This document shows, one piece after another, positions 44,027 to 52,269 of a stretch of DNA of 53,645 nt. A model generated the notes under the pieces. It saw only the letters and a list, made by a program, of their open reading frames with translations, searched no databases and was not told the DNA's origin. The first letter of the stretch is position 1, and the number at the start of each line of letters is the position of its first letter. A program made the translations under genes and the position numbers. Origin of the DNA: Gammaproteobacteria bacterium (GTDB lineage: Bacteria; Pseudomonadota; Gammaproteobacteria; Arenicellales; UBA868); contig JAKUQR010000020.1 of the NCBI GenBank assembly GCA_022450155.1, forward strand, positions 1 through 53,645, given 5' to 3'.

Positions 44027-45171
44027 TGGCCTCGTGTTGGCAGGTTACCGAGAAGCAGGGGTTTCTGATTGCTCCTAATCCAGTAACCGATCCGTTACCG
44101 TTTCTGTCGAATACCGTGCGCAGTGCGGTTACCGAGATTATGGATGTAGCCAATAGTCTTTCACAGCTGGTCGCGGGCGGTCGATGTCGTGAAGCGTGTC
44201 TGGAGTTGCCCATGCCGGATTTTTCAGGCAGCGATGTGATTCTCGATGAACGCGCTGCGGAGCGCCTGCACCAGGCTTATGCCTTTTTGAGCAACGGGTA
44301 TTTGTGGCAGCCTGGTGCGGAACCGACTCGGCAGCTGCCGCGCACCCTCGCTATTCCTTTCGTCCAACTTTCAGCACGGGTCAAACGGCCACCGACGCTG
44401 AGTTATACCAACACACAACTGGTCAATTGGCAGCGGCTAGACCCTAGCGGCGATATTGCAGTTGAAAACATTAAAGCGGTGCAGATGTTTCAGTCTCTTC
44501 CTGATGAGGAATGGTTTTGGGTGTTGCACATTGTGATCGAGGCTCGTGGCGCACCAGCGGTGATCGCAGGCACAAGACTGGTGCAGGCAGCAAAAATTAA
44601 TGATATAGACCAGATCGAAATGCAACTCGAGATCATCCGCTCCGGACTTGAGACGATCATAGAACTTGCAGGGCGTATGGAGGAGGGTTGCCGACCGGAG
44701 GTGTATTACGAGACCTTACGTCCATTTCTGTTCGCACATCCCGATGGTGTGGTATTTGATGGTGTGGAAGCATTCGGTGGTAAACCCCAGACATTTCTGG
44801 GACAAACTGGAGCACAAAGTGCCCTGATTCCTGCTATCTGTACATCACTGGGATTGCGTCATGCGCGCAGCGAACTGACAACCTATCTGGAGGCTGTACG
44901 GGCCTATATGCCGGAACCCCACCGGCAGTTTGTCGCCGGACTGGAGGGCCAGGTCGTGCGAGATTGTGTCAGCAGTACTGTGAGTCAGAGCTCGGTACGG
45001 ACGCTCTACAATAGCTGTATTGAGAAAGTGGTTGAGTTCCGGCGTCTTCATCTTGGCCTGGCTGCAAACTATATTGCCTCGCGTATGGATAATCCCCGCG
45101 GCACCGGGGGTACCGACTTCATGCGCTGGCTGAAGCACATGACTCGGGAAACAACCGAGCAGATGCTCTAG
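44026..45171 (+). CDS. Indoleamine 2,3-dioxygenase family protein
   Basis: A 381-residue haem dioxygenase. The proximal haem ligand is His342 in FRRLHLGLAANYI. Diagnostic strings are LPRTLAIPFVQLSARVKRPP, SYTNTQLVNWQRLDP, PDEEWFWVLHIVIEA, FLGQTGAQSALIPAICTSLG and TGGTDFMRWLKHM. It opens the indole ring of tryptophan (or related indoleamines) to N-formylkynurenine. IDO is less common than tryptophan 2,3-dioxygenase in bacteria. The length agrees with the family (about 380-400). It is translationally coupled to the LDH2 gene upstream and followed by an SDR; kynureninase is encoded about 9 kb away. The PrnB branch of this superfamily is an alternative but the match is to classic IDO. Confidence 0.92.
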   Translation: MASCWQVTEKQGFLIAPNPVTDPLPFLSNTVRSAVTEIMDVANSLSQLVAGGRCREACLELPMPDFSGSDVILDERAAERLHQAYAFLSNGYLWQPGAEPTRQLPRTLAIPFVQLSARVKRPPTLSYTNTQLVNWQRLDPSGDIAVENIKAVQMFQSLPDEEWFWVLHIVIEARGAPAVIAGTRLVQAAKINDIDQIEMQLEIIRSGLETIIELAGRMEEGCRPEVYYETLRPFLFAHPDGVVFDGVEAFGGKPQTFLGQTGAQSALIPAICTSLGLRHARSELTTYLEAVRAYMPEPHRQFVAGLEGQVVRDCVSSTVSQSSVRTLYNSCIEKVVEFRRLHLGLAANYIASRMDNPRGTGGTDFMRWLKHMTRETTEQML

Positions 45172-45214
45172 TTGTGTGGGCCGGATTCGCCTGGATCAAT
45201 TTAAGGAGAAGCGT

Positions 45215-46015
45215 ATGCAGGATTTGTTTTCAATCAAAGGCAAGACGGCTCTCGTGACCGGTGGGTCGCGCGGGATCGGGGAGATGATTGCTGGAGGGTT
45301 TCTGGCAAGTGCTGCCAAGGTCTATATCAGTTCGCGCAAAGTAGAGGCTTGTGATGCCGCCGCCGAACGGCTGATGAAGACGTTTGGTGGAGAGTGCATT
45401 TCTGTGCCTGGCAACGTTGCCGAACTCGATGGCATCAGTACCTTGGTCGAAACGCTGTCGGAGCGAGAAGACAAACTCGATATTCTGGTCAACAACGCCG
45501 GTGTGGGTTGGGGTGCGCCGTTGGAGGAATTTCCGGAGATCGGCTGGGACAAGGTCATGGATACCAACGTGAAGGGTGTCTTTTTCCTGATCCAGCAGTT
45601 GTTGCCATTGTTAAAGGCGTCGGGTACTCCAGAAGACCCCGCGCGTGTTATAAACATCGGGTCTATCGATGGTATTGTCACGCCGACTTTCAACAACATT
45701 TCTTATGGCCCCTCTAAGGCTGCAGTTCATCACTTGACCCGCGTATTGGCTGCGAACCTGGTTAAGGATCACATTACCGTCAATGCCATCGCACCTGGAC
45801 CATTTCCAACCTGGATGCTAAGCACGGCGGTAGGATTTGGCGGCGCGACTGATGTGGACTGGGATCAAGTAGCACAGCGAAACCCCCGGAGGCGTGTCGG
45901 CACTCTAGAGGATATAGCCGGTGTCGCGATCTTTCTCAGTTCACGTGCCGGGGCTTATACCGTCGGTGAGACTATTACCTGCGACGGTGGCGCCGTTGCC
46001 AGTTCGCACCACTGA
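45215..46015 (+). CDS. SDR family oxidoreductase
   Basis: A 266-residue classical short-chain dehydrogenase/reductase. TGGSRGIGEMIAGGFL is the cofactor loop, with SSRK after strand 2 favouring NADP; NNAGVGWG, Ser in INIGSIDG, and the Tyr-Lys pair in SYGPSKAAVHHLT form the active site. The C terminus ETITCDGGAVASSHH is typical. AAGGAG precedes the ATG at 45215, 43 bases after the IDO gene, so it is probably in the same operon. The substrate may be a carbonyl compound from the same pathway. Confidence 0.92.
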   Translation: MQDLFSIKGKTALVTGGSRGIGEMIAGGFLASAAKVYISSRKVEACDAAAERLMKTFGGECISVPGNVAELDGISTLVETLSEREDKLDILVNNAGVGWGAPLEEFPEIGWDKVMDTNVKGVFFLIQQLLPLLKASGTPEDPARVINIGSIDGIVTPTFNNISYGPSKAAVHHLTRVLAANLVKDHITVNAIAPGPFPTWMLSTAVGFGGATDVDWDQVAQRNPRRRVGTLEDIAGVAIFLSSRAGAYTVGETITCDGGAVASSHH

Positions 46016-46020
46016 CCCAC

Positions 46021-46824
46021 CTATTTGACGAACTGGAGTAGACGCAGTATCTCGAACCAGTCCTTGGTCTCGAACTCTATGGTGACATCGTCAGCCAGTG
46101 AAACGCCGGGGTAGAACGAGGACGAATAGGCATCCAGCTGATTCCGGTAACGGATTGCCAGCCTAAAAGCATCCGGCATGGGCTGCAGGGGTTGGTTGCC
46201 GACGCCGGCCAATGCCCGCTGCACGCCATCCCGGATCTGCTGACGGGTATCAGCCGGGTGCAGGCCGACTGTCGAATGGCCGACACCACGGTGGGTGGCA
46301 ACGGTGACGATATCCGGTTCAACCAACGCGGCTCCTGCGCACAGTTTCTCGTCGCCGCTGAGAAACACTGTTGGCACACCTTCGTGCCTGGCAGTCAGGC
46401 TGTTCACCCGGAATTCACTCAGTTGCTCACCGTTCAGTTCGATGTGGTGAATTGTGCCCCTGAACGTGTGTGCCAGTGGATGCCCGCTAGACCCCGCAGC
46501 CGAGTGATAACCCACCAGAACCAGGGCATCGAACGTGGCATCAAGTTCTTGCACCATGCTGTAGGGATGTCCGCTCCAGCCACGAATTAGACGCACCGGC
46601 ACAGGCAACTGTTCAGCAAGGATGTTGCGACCGCTGCCATGGGCATCTTTGACCACAATTTCAGTGGCGCCTGCTGCAATTGCAGCTTGACAGGCCGACG
46701 CCGTCTCGGCTGTCATGCGCTCCTGAAATTCCCGGTAAGCCGGATGATCGCGTGAGGCTTCGTCCCAGTGAGCGATACCCGTTACACCTTCTATGTCTGC
46801 GCTGATGTAGACTTTAATCGCCAT
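46021..46824 (-). CDS. dppA: M55 family D-aminopeptidase
   Basis: A 267-residue zinc peptidase of the DppA family. The N-terminal ISADIEGVTGI holds Asp and Glu metal ligands (about residues 9-13), VVKDAHGSGRNIL supplies His and Asp, ALVLVGYHSAAGS another His, and FLSGDEKLCA is conserved. These enzymes, seen as decamers in Bacillus, release D-amino acids such as D-alanine from small peptides. It fits the D-amino-acid theme of the central region. It is the last intact gene before the convergent SDR and begins inside a remnant of a CoA-transferase gene. Confidence 0.9.
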   Translation of the reverse strand: MAIKVYISADIEGVTGIAHWDEASRDHPAYREFQERMTAETASACQAAIAAGATEIVVKDAHGSGRNILAEQLPVPVRLIRGWSGHPYSMVQELDATFDALVLVGYHSAAGSSGHPLAHTFRGTIHHIELNGEQLSEFRVNSLTARHEGVPTVFLSGDEKLCAGAALVEPDIVTVATHRGVGHSTVGLHPADTRQQIRDGVQRALAGVGNQPLQPMPDAFRLAIRYRNQLDAYSSSFYPGVSLADDVTIEFETKDWFEILRLLQFVK

Positions 46825-46865
46825 GGGTGTGTGTTTCGCTGTGTCAGTGTGTTACGGGTTTTCAA

Positions 46866-47057
46866 TCTCCGATTTGTACTCAAGTAGATCGTGTCTTCAC
46901 CGTTTCTGAACGGTGGCATACGGCGGCTGTCATCGCCGTGCTCTACGGGCTCGACTTTGATGACATCTGCACCGAGGTCCCCTAGGCACTGGGCACACAG
47001 CGGGCCGGCAAGAACCTTGGAAAAATCAACGACGTGGATATCCTGTAGTGCATTCAT
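46866..47057 (-). pseudogene. Remnant of CaiB/BaiF family CoA transferase
   Basis: The frame from ATG 47057 encodes the first ~64 residues of a class III CoA transferase: LQDIHVVDFSKVLAGPLCAQ, LGDLGADVIKVEPVEHGDD and the STNR string. Homology then ends and the frame runs 24 residues of unrelated sequence into the start of the M55 gene. About 330 residues of the normal protein are absent. This looks like a deletion joining the transferase 5' end to the dppA upstream region. Confidence 0.75.
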
Positions 47058-47094
47058 GTTGGTGACAGGCCTAGTTGAATTTTCTAACGACTGC

Positions 47095-48015
47095 CTAACT
47101 CAGTTGTGGGCGAATGTCCTGGGCAAAGCGTTCCATAGTCGTCAACGCACAATCGACGGTCTCGGGTATCAGGTCGAAGACAAAGTGCTGGGCTCCCAGT
47201 TCTCGATAGCGCTCGATAGCCGATGTGATATCTGCTGGTCTGCCCCGGGTCGGAAATTCCGGATCACTGGATGTGTCCTCCACGACCAGCGGCATCTTGA
47301 TTGCAATTTCAATGCTCTGTGCGTGCCGTGACTCGGCCTCGAGGTAGCCCGCCAGCTCCTGAGTTGCCTGTTCGAGTTGAGAAAAACTCGGACGTACCGG
47401 ATGCCAAGTATCGGCATAGCGTGCTGCACGTTTCAGTGCGGGCTCGCTGTTGCCGGCAACCCATATGGGCGGGCCCGGTCGCTGGACGGGCTTGGGTCCG
47501 AAATAAGCGTTTTCCACGTTGTAGTACTGTCCTTCGAACGTAACCGGATCAGGCCCCCACAGTGCCTGGAAGAGTTCGAGTGCTTCGTTGGTGCGGGCCC
47601 CGCGGTTATGAAAGTCCTGATTCAGAACTTCGAATTCTTCTTCGAACCAGCCGACACCGAGACCAAACATAAAACGCCCCTGAGTCAGTTGATCGACTTC
47701 AGCCACCTGTTTAGCGATTTCGAAGGGATTGTGCATCGGCAGTACCACGATACTGGTGCCGAATTTCAGTCGACTGGTCTTCGCTGCCAGGTAACTGATC
47801 ACCGTAAAAGGTTCCCAGTAGCCCTGTTTCCAGTGCTCGGGATACATCACTCCAGGTCGCATGGAATACCCGGAACGGGTCTGTGGCGGCAGTATGATGT
47901 GAGCACTGCACCACAGGGAATCGATCTGAAGTGCCTCAGCAGTTTCCGCTATTCGTGTGAAGTTCTCAGGTGTTGCGTCACTACCACGGACGACCAGTGA
48001 AAATCCGTAGGTCAT
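47095..48015 (-). CDS. Luciferase-like (LLM) F420-dependent oxidoreductase, TIGR03619-like
   Basis: A 306-residue luciferase-superfamily TIM-barrel protein. AETAEALQIDSLWCSAHIILP, SRLKFGTSIVVLPMHNPFEIAKQ, GRFMFGLGVGWFEEEFEVLN, PPIWVAGNSEPALKRAARYADTWHP and the R of DQLTQGRF are hallmarks of the TIGR03619 group. Cofactor is probably F420, but FMN is possible. The substrate is unknown. It lies between the CoA-transferase remnant and the fourth HyuB gene, all on the minus strand; the short gap of 37 bases to the remnant suggests a former operon. Confidence 0.85.
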   Translation of the reverse strand: MTYGFSLVVRGSDATPENFTRIAETAEALQIDSLWCSAHIILPPQTRSGYSMRPGVMYPEHWKQGYWEPFTVISYLAAKTSRLKFGTSIVVLPMHNPFEIAKQVAEVDQLTQGRFMFGLGVGWFEEEFEVLNQDFHNRGARTNEALELFQALWGPDPVTFEGQYYNVENAYFGPKPVQRPGPPIWVAGNSEPALKRAARYADTWHPVRPSFSQLEQATQELAGYLEAESRHAQSIEIAIKMPLVVEDTSSDPEFPTRGRPADITSAIERYRELGAQHFVFDLIPETVDCALTTMERFAQDIRPQLS

Positions 48016-48098
48016 TTAGCATATCTCCGTGTGATTGCAGTTATTGATACGACGCTAGCAATTCATAATTTAGCTTCAACAAACGAACACTGTGCGAT

Positions 48099-49781
48099 TT
48101 AGTTGTCGTCGATTGCATCAGGGTTGGTCGGCGATGCCGCGTGGGTTCGGCGATAGTAGCCACGACGGACATCGATCTCGGTCAGTGTCGGATCGCGATC
48201 AGCAGCCGGGCCATAACCACCGCCCCCGGGGGTATGAACCTCGATCCAGTCCCCTTCGGACAGCACATACCCCTCGCCTTTGGATAAGTGTTCGGGTGTA
48301 GTGATCTTGTCTCCCTGGCCGATTCTGATTCGGTTCGGTGCACCCTCTGTACCGCCCATAATGCCGGGTGGTCCAGTACGACCGTGATCCATGAGGAATG
48401 ATGCTTTGCCTTCACCCCGGAGCATTTGGACACGATAACTGATACCGAAGCCACCACGCTGTTTGCCCAGCCCGCCAGACCCTTCACGGAGTGCATACCG
48501 CTCGAACAGCAGGGGATAGTGCTGCTCCAAGATCTCGATGGGTTGCGTCTTGGAGATGCCGACCGTTGAGCAGCCGTTGGTCAGGCCATCACCGTCAGTC
48601 CAGCCACCGTAACCCCCGCCTGAAAAGAAATACATGATGTAGTCGCGCCCGGTTTCTGGGTCGTGCCCCCCAAGTGCCAGGTTACCGCTGGTGCCGGCTG
48701 GCGCACCAAACAATCGTTGTGGAACTGGCTGTGCCATTGCCCCAAAAACGGCTTCCATAATTCGTTGAGCCACTTCTGCTGCACAGCCTGCGACTGGCCT
48801 GGGGTATTTTGCATACAGGAATGTACCTTCGGGTGGTTTGATATGAAGCGGTGCAAAGCAGCCTGCATTTATCGGCACTTCCGGAAAAATATGCTTCATC
48901 GCCACGTAGACAGCGGACTGGGTTGTGGCCCATACCGAGTTCATTGGCCCGCGGCAGGGTGGACTGGAGCGGGAAAAATCAAAATGTGCATCGCTCTGAT
49001 CGATCGTTAGATCCAGGACGATGGCAAGCGGTTCGTTTATCACACCGTCGCTGTCTACATAAGCCGTGAAACTGTAATCCCCGTCGGGGATTGCCGTGAT
49101 TACTTCACGCATGTGTTGTTCGGCGCGTAGCTTGAGTTCCCCGATAGCAGCTCTGACAGTTTCTGCACCATACCGATCCAGTAACGCTGTGAGTCTTTTC
49201 TCACCTGTTTTGAGTGCGCCAATCTGGGCTCGAATGTCGCCGATGCGCTCGTCCGGAACACGAATATTGTTCAGAATGATGTCGACCACATCCTGCTGAA
49301 TTTCACCGCGGTGCATGAGTTTGACAGGCGGCAGACGTAATCCCTCTTGTTGAATTTCCGTTGCTGTTGAATTGAATCCGCCCGGCACCATGCCGCCCGT
49401 GTCCGGCCAGTGTCCTGTATTCGACAGGATGCACCAGAGTTCGCCGTCGTAGTAGAACGGCATCATCATCTTGACATCCATCAGATGGGTACCGCCCAGA
49501 TACGGATCGTTCTGGATGATCACATCACCGGGTTCAAGGTCCCGACGTCGCTCCAGTACGGCCTGAGTAGCAAACTGCATCACACCAAGAAATATCGGCA
49601 GCCCGAGTTCTCCCTGAGCAATCATGTCGCCGCTTGTTGAATCGTAAATTCCATTCGATCGATCAAATGCTTCCGAAATCACAGGTGAAAATGAGGTCTT
49701 TTGATGGACCAGATCCATCTCAGAACAGACCTGCCGCAGACCGTTATCAATCACCGCCAGCGTTACAGGGTCGATACTCAT
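48099..49781 (-). CDS. hyuB: Hydantoinase B/oxoprolinase family protein (set 4)
   Basis: A 560-residue HyuB subunit. Metal-site strings are IIQNDPYLGGTHLMDVKMMMPF and SNTGHWPDTGGMVPGGFNS, close to the canonical family pattern. Further on are FPEVPINAGCFAPLHIKPPEGT, RPVAGCAAEVAQRIMEAVFGAM and the C-terminal TPGGGGYGPAADRD. The start at 49781 (MSIDPVTLAVI) begins where family homology begins; an open frame extends to 49835 within hyuA. It starts 10 bases after the hyuA stop and is thus the second gene of a hyuA-hyuB unit. Confidence 0.92.
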   Translation of the reverse strand: MSIDPVTLAVIDNGLRQVCSEMDLVHQKTSFSPVISEAFDRSNGIYDSTSGDMIAQGELGLPIFLGVMQFATQAVLERRRDLEPGDVIIQNDPYLGGTHLMDVKMMMPFYYDGELWCILSNTGHWPDTGGMVPGGFNSTATEIQQEGLRLPPVKLMHRGEIQQDVVDIILNNIRVPDERIGDIRAQIGALKTGEKRLTALLDRYGAETVRAAIGELKLRAEQHMREVITAIPDGDYSFTAYVDSDGVINEPLAIVLDLTIDQSDAHFDFSRSSPPCRGPMNSVWATTQSAVYVAMKHIFPEVPINAGCFAPLHIKPPEGTFLYAKYPRPVAGCAAEVAQRIMEAVFGAMAQPVPQRLFGAPAGTSGNLALGGHDPETGRDYIMYFFSGGGYGGWTDGDGLTNGCSTVGISKTQPIEILEQHYPLLFERYALREGSGGLGKQRGGFGISYRVQMLRGEGKASFLMDHGRTGPPGIMGGTEGAPNRIRIGQGDKITTPEHLSKGEGYVLSEGDWIEVHTPGGGGYGPAADRDPTLTEIDVRRGYYRRTHAASPTNPDAIDDN

Positions 49782-49791
49782 ATTTCTGGGT

Positions 49792-51852
49792 TCATTGTTT
49801 GTGCAGCAGAACATCGATGACGAGATTACCGGCACTATCGATCTTTGCCGTGGCGCCGGGATCGATAACGCAGGTCGAATCCACCTGCTGGATGATGGCT
49901 GGCCCTTCTATGAGGGTTCCACTGTTGATCAGTGCCCGATCGTAGACAGTTGACGCGAGCCATTGGCCGTTGAAATAAACCATTCGGGTTGCCGGGGCTT
50001 CGCCAGGTGCTGGCGACTGGGTTGCACTGAACAAGGAATGGGTCAGATCCTGGCGGCGGCCAATCACTGTGGTTCTCAGGCTGGCCAGTACGGGTGTCAT
50101 ATCTTCCAGGACGATGTCGAAGCGTTCACGATATCGGTCGGCAAAGGACTCAGCTACCGCATCAGATGAAAAGCCTGGGCTCTGCACAGCCACTCGAAAA
50201 ACATGACTCTGGCCCTGGTACATCAGGTCTGCCTCGTAAAAGATCTCGACCTTGTCGACCGGTACTGCTTCATCCACAATAGTGCGTTGACCGGTCTCGC
50301 CCTGGTCTTTGAGAATCCGGTCTGCGTTGTCTTCATCGATGTCTGCCAGGGGTCGCCACAATGTTTCAACGTAGTCATGACGCAGGTCAGAGATCAAGCA
50401 GCCCAGCGCCGAGGTAATACCGGGAAAACGGGGAACCAGGACCTGTGGGATAGCGAGTTCTGTCGCCAGTGTGACAGCATGCAGGGGGCCTGCGCCGCCG
50501 AATGCGAATAATGCGAAGTCGCGCGGATCATGCCCCTTTTCTATGGACACCAGACGGATCGCAGATGCAAGTTGGTTGCATGATACTGCGAGTATTGCCG
50601 CCGCCGCATCGACTGTATCAAGTTGAAGTGGATTGCCGACCTCTTTTTTGATCGCTGCCTGTGCATTGGAAAGGGCATTTTCTGCCTGGACCACACCAGA
50701 AAACCCAGAGACGTCGATACGACCAAGCACGAGGTTGGCATCGGTGACAGTCGGTTTGGTGCCCCCACGCCCGTAACAGACCGGGCCAGGTTGTGCGCCG
50801 GCGCTTTCAGGGCCTACTCTAAGCAGGCCGGCAGAATCAACTCGTGCAATCGAACCGCCACCTGCACCAATCGTGTGGATGTCGACCATTGGCACACGCA
50901 CCGGTATTCCGTAGGCGAGGTCTTTTTCTGCAGACAGCGACGGTGTCGCCCCCACGATCACACTGACATCAAAGCTGGTTCCTCCCATATCGCAGGCAAT
51001 GAGATTATCGAAACCGCTTTGTTGTCCGATGTGTGCTGCGGCGACAGCACCGGCCGCTGGACCGGACATCACGGTCTGTACTGGCTGTCGCGCAGCTGCC
51101 GACGCTGTCAGGGTGCCACCGTTGCCCTGCATGACCAGGAGATCGTGACCAAATCCGGCCTCTTGCAAACGGTCTGAGATCCGACTCAGGTAGCTGGAAA
51201 GCACAGGTTGGACATATGCGTTTACGGCTGCCGTGCTGCCGCGTTCAAACTCACGCACTTCTCGCAGTATGTCGCTGCTGATGGAAATAAATCCGGTAGG
51301 CCAATTGTTCCGGGCGATATCCGCTGCGCGCTGTTCATGCACAGGATTGGCATAGGCGTGTAGAAAGTGAATGACAACAGCTTCAGCCCCAAGTTCGTGC
51401 AGTGTTTTAAGCGCAGTACGGACTTCGTCTTCGTCGAGTGGTAACAAAACGCGACCACGAGCATCCAGTCGTTCGCTGACTTCCAGGCGGAGTTCTCGAT
51501 CGATCAGGGGTTCAAAGGAGCCCGTCATACCGTAGTTGTTGGGTCGGGTACGGCGACCCAGTTCCAGGATATCGCGGAATCCTCGTGTTGTAATTAGTCC
51601 ACAACGTGCTCCTTTTCGTTCCAGTACGGCGTTGGTGGCAATCGTGGTGCCGTGCACAACTGCAGCCAGCTCGGCAACAGGGGAAGGGCCTGATTCAATT
51701 CCCTGGATCACGGCCAGAGACTGGTCGGACGTCGTCGACAATTTTGCGACTTTGTACTCACCGGTCTGTCGGTTGAGAAAAAGGAGGTCGGTGTTGGTGC
51801 CGCCAACGTCTACCCCGACCTGCCATTCTTGATTATAACTCTTTGATATCAT
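49792..51852 (-). CDS. hyuA: Hydantoinase A/oxoprolinase family protein (set 4)
   Basis: A 686-residue HyuA subunit: [72 protein letters not shown] and [17 protein letters not shown] form the ATPase core. The first nine codons (MISKSYNQE) are strongly AT-rich, unlike the rest, and the sequence upstream is entirely AT-rich, so the 5' end of the gene seems to have been joined to foreign DNA. The ribosome site before ATG 51852 is weak. Expression may therefore have been altered. Confidence 0.92.
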   Translation of the reverse strand: MISKSYNQEWQVGVDVGGTNTDLLFLNRQTGEYKVAKLSTTSDQSLAVIQGIESGPSPVAELAAVVHGTTIATNAVLERKGARCGLITTRGFRDILELGRRTRPNNYGMTGSFEPLIDRELRLEVSERLDARGRVLLPLDEDEVRTALKTLHELGAEAVVIHFLHAYANPVHEQRAADIARNNWPTGFISISSDILREVREFERGSTAAVNAYVQPVLSSYLSRISDRLQEAGFGHDLLVMQGNGGTLTASAAARQPVQTVMSGPAAGAVAAAHIGQQSGFDNLIACDMGGTSFDVSVIVGATPSLSAEKDLAYGIPVRVPMVDIHTIGAGGGSIARVDSAGLLRVGPESAGAQPGPVCYGRGGTKPTVTDANLVLGRIDVSGFSGVVQAENALSNAQAAIKKEVGNPLQLDTVDAAAAILAVSCNQLASAIRLVSIEKGHDPRDFALFAFGGAGPLHAVTLATELAIPQVLVPRFPGITSALGCLISDLRHDYVETLWRPLADIDEDNADRILKDQGETGQRTIVDEAVPVDKVEIFYEADLMYQGQSHVFRVAVQSPGFSSDAVAESFADRYRERFDIVLEDMTPVLASLRTTVIGRRQDLTHSLFSATQSPAPGEAPATRMVYFNGQWLASTVYDRALINSGTLIEGPAIIQQVDSTCVIDPGATAKIDSAGNLVIDVLLHKQ
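51809..51826. repeat. Left copy of an imperfect repeat bounding the AT-rich island
   Basis: TCTACCCCGACCTGCCAT here, within the codons for WQVGVD of hyuA, matches TCTACCCCGGCTTGCCAA at 53621-53638 at 15 of 18 positions, in the same orientation. The AT-rich segment lies between them. Confidence 0.4.
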
Positions 51853-51967
51853 TACTTTTAGGGATTCTAATTCCTTTGTATTTTATATTTTAGTTTCATA
51901 ACTAGTTGTTTTTATTACGCCTATATTACTCATTTCTATTTTATTTCATCTCGCCATCGCGATATCT

Positions 51968-51989
51968 GAGTAGAAACGTGAGTAGAAAC
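51968..51989 (+). repeat. Tandem 10-bp direct repeat
   Basis: GAGTAGAAAC occurs twice separated by GT (12-base period). Only two copies are present, so it is not a CRISPR or VNTR; it could be a protein-binding site. Confidence 0.4.
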
Positions 51990-52121
51990 AATACTCTGTA
52001 TCGTCGCTTAGCGTCGTTTTTGACGAAATACACACACTCATATCAACTTGTCTCTAAACACCCCTTCAGCCGTCTCTAAAACTCATTCTTTGCTGAAAAA
52101 CGATATACGATGAAATATATC

Positions 52122-52150
52122 CGCCCGGTATTTTTTTGGGCGTTTTATTT
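52122..52150 (+). terminator. Rho-independent terminator
   Basis: CGCCC (52122-52126) pairs with GGGCG (52138-52142) around a T-rich loop and is followed by TTTTATTT. On the plus strand it would end a transcript coming from the hyuA side; it insulates the orphan gene that starts at 52270. Confidence 0.6.
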
Positions 52151-52269
52151 GAGAAGTTTTTACTATGAGCAATAAACTAAAACCTCTATATTTCACAACA
52201 TCTCGTTGGTACCCATTTTCATAAAACCATTACACAGACTGTTTGTTTTTTAGTGGCGATGAGTAATAA

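Larger units (their letters stand above)
51853..52269. other. AT-rich region between hyuA and the orphan gene
   Basis: Composition changes abruptly at about 51830. The region holds no convincing gene larger than 20 codons. It contains a tandem pair of GAGTAGAAAC (51968-51977 and 51980-51989), two GTCTCTAAA strings near 52040-52080, and a terminator-like hairpin. A 19-codon open frame at 52165-52224 is possible but unsupported. It looks like phage or plasmid DNA by composition. Confidence 0.5.

Noticed and set aside
51960-52080. Possible CRISPR-like repeats (GAGTAGAAAC, GTCTCTAAA)
   Set aside because: Only two copies of each, no regular spacers and no cas genes anywhere in the window.
52165-52224. 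A 19-residue open frame in the AT-rich region
   Set aside because: ATG to stop is intact but there is no ribosome site or recognisable sequence; such short frames are expected by chance.
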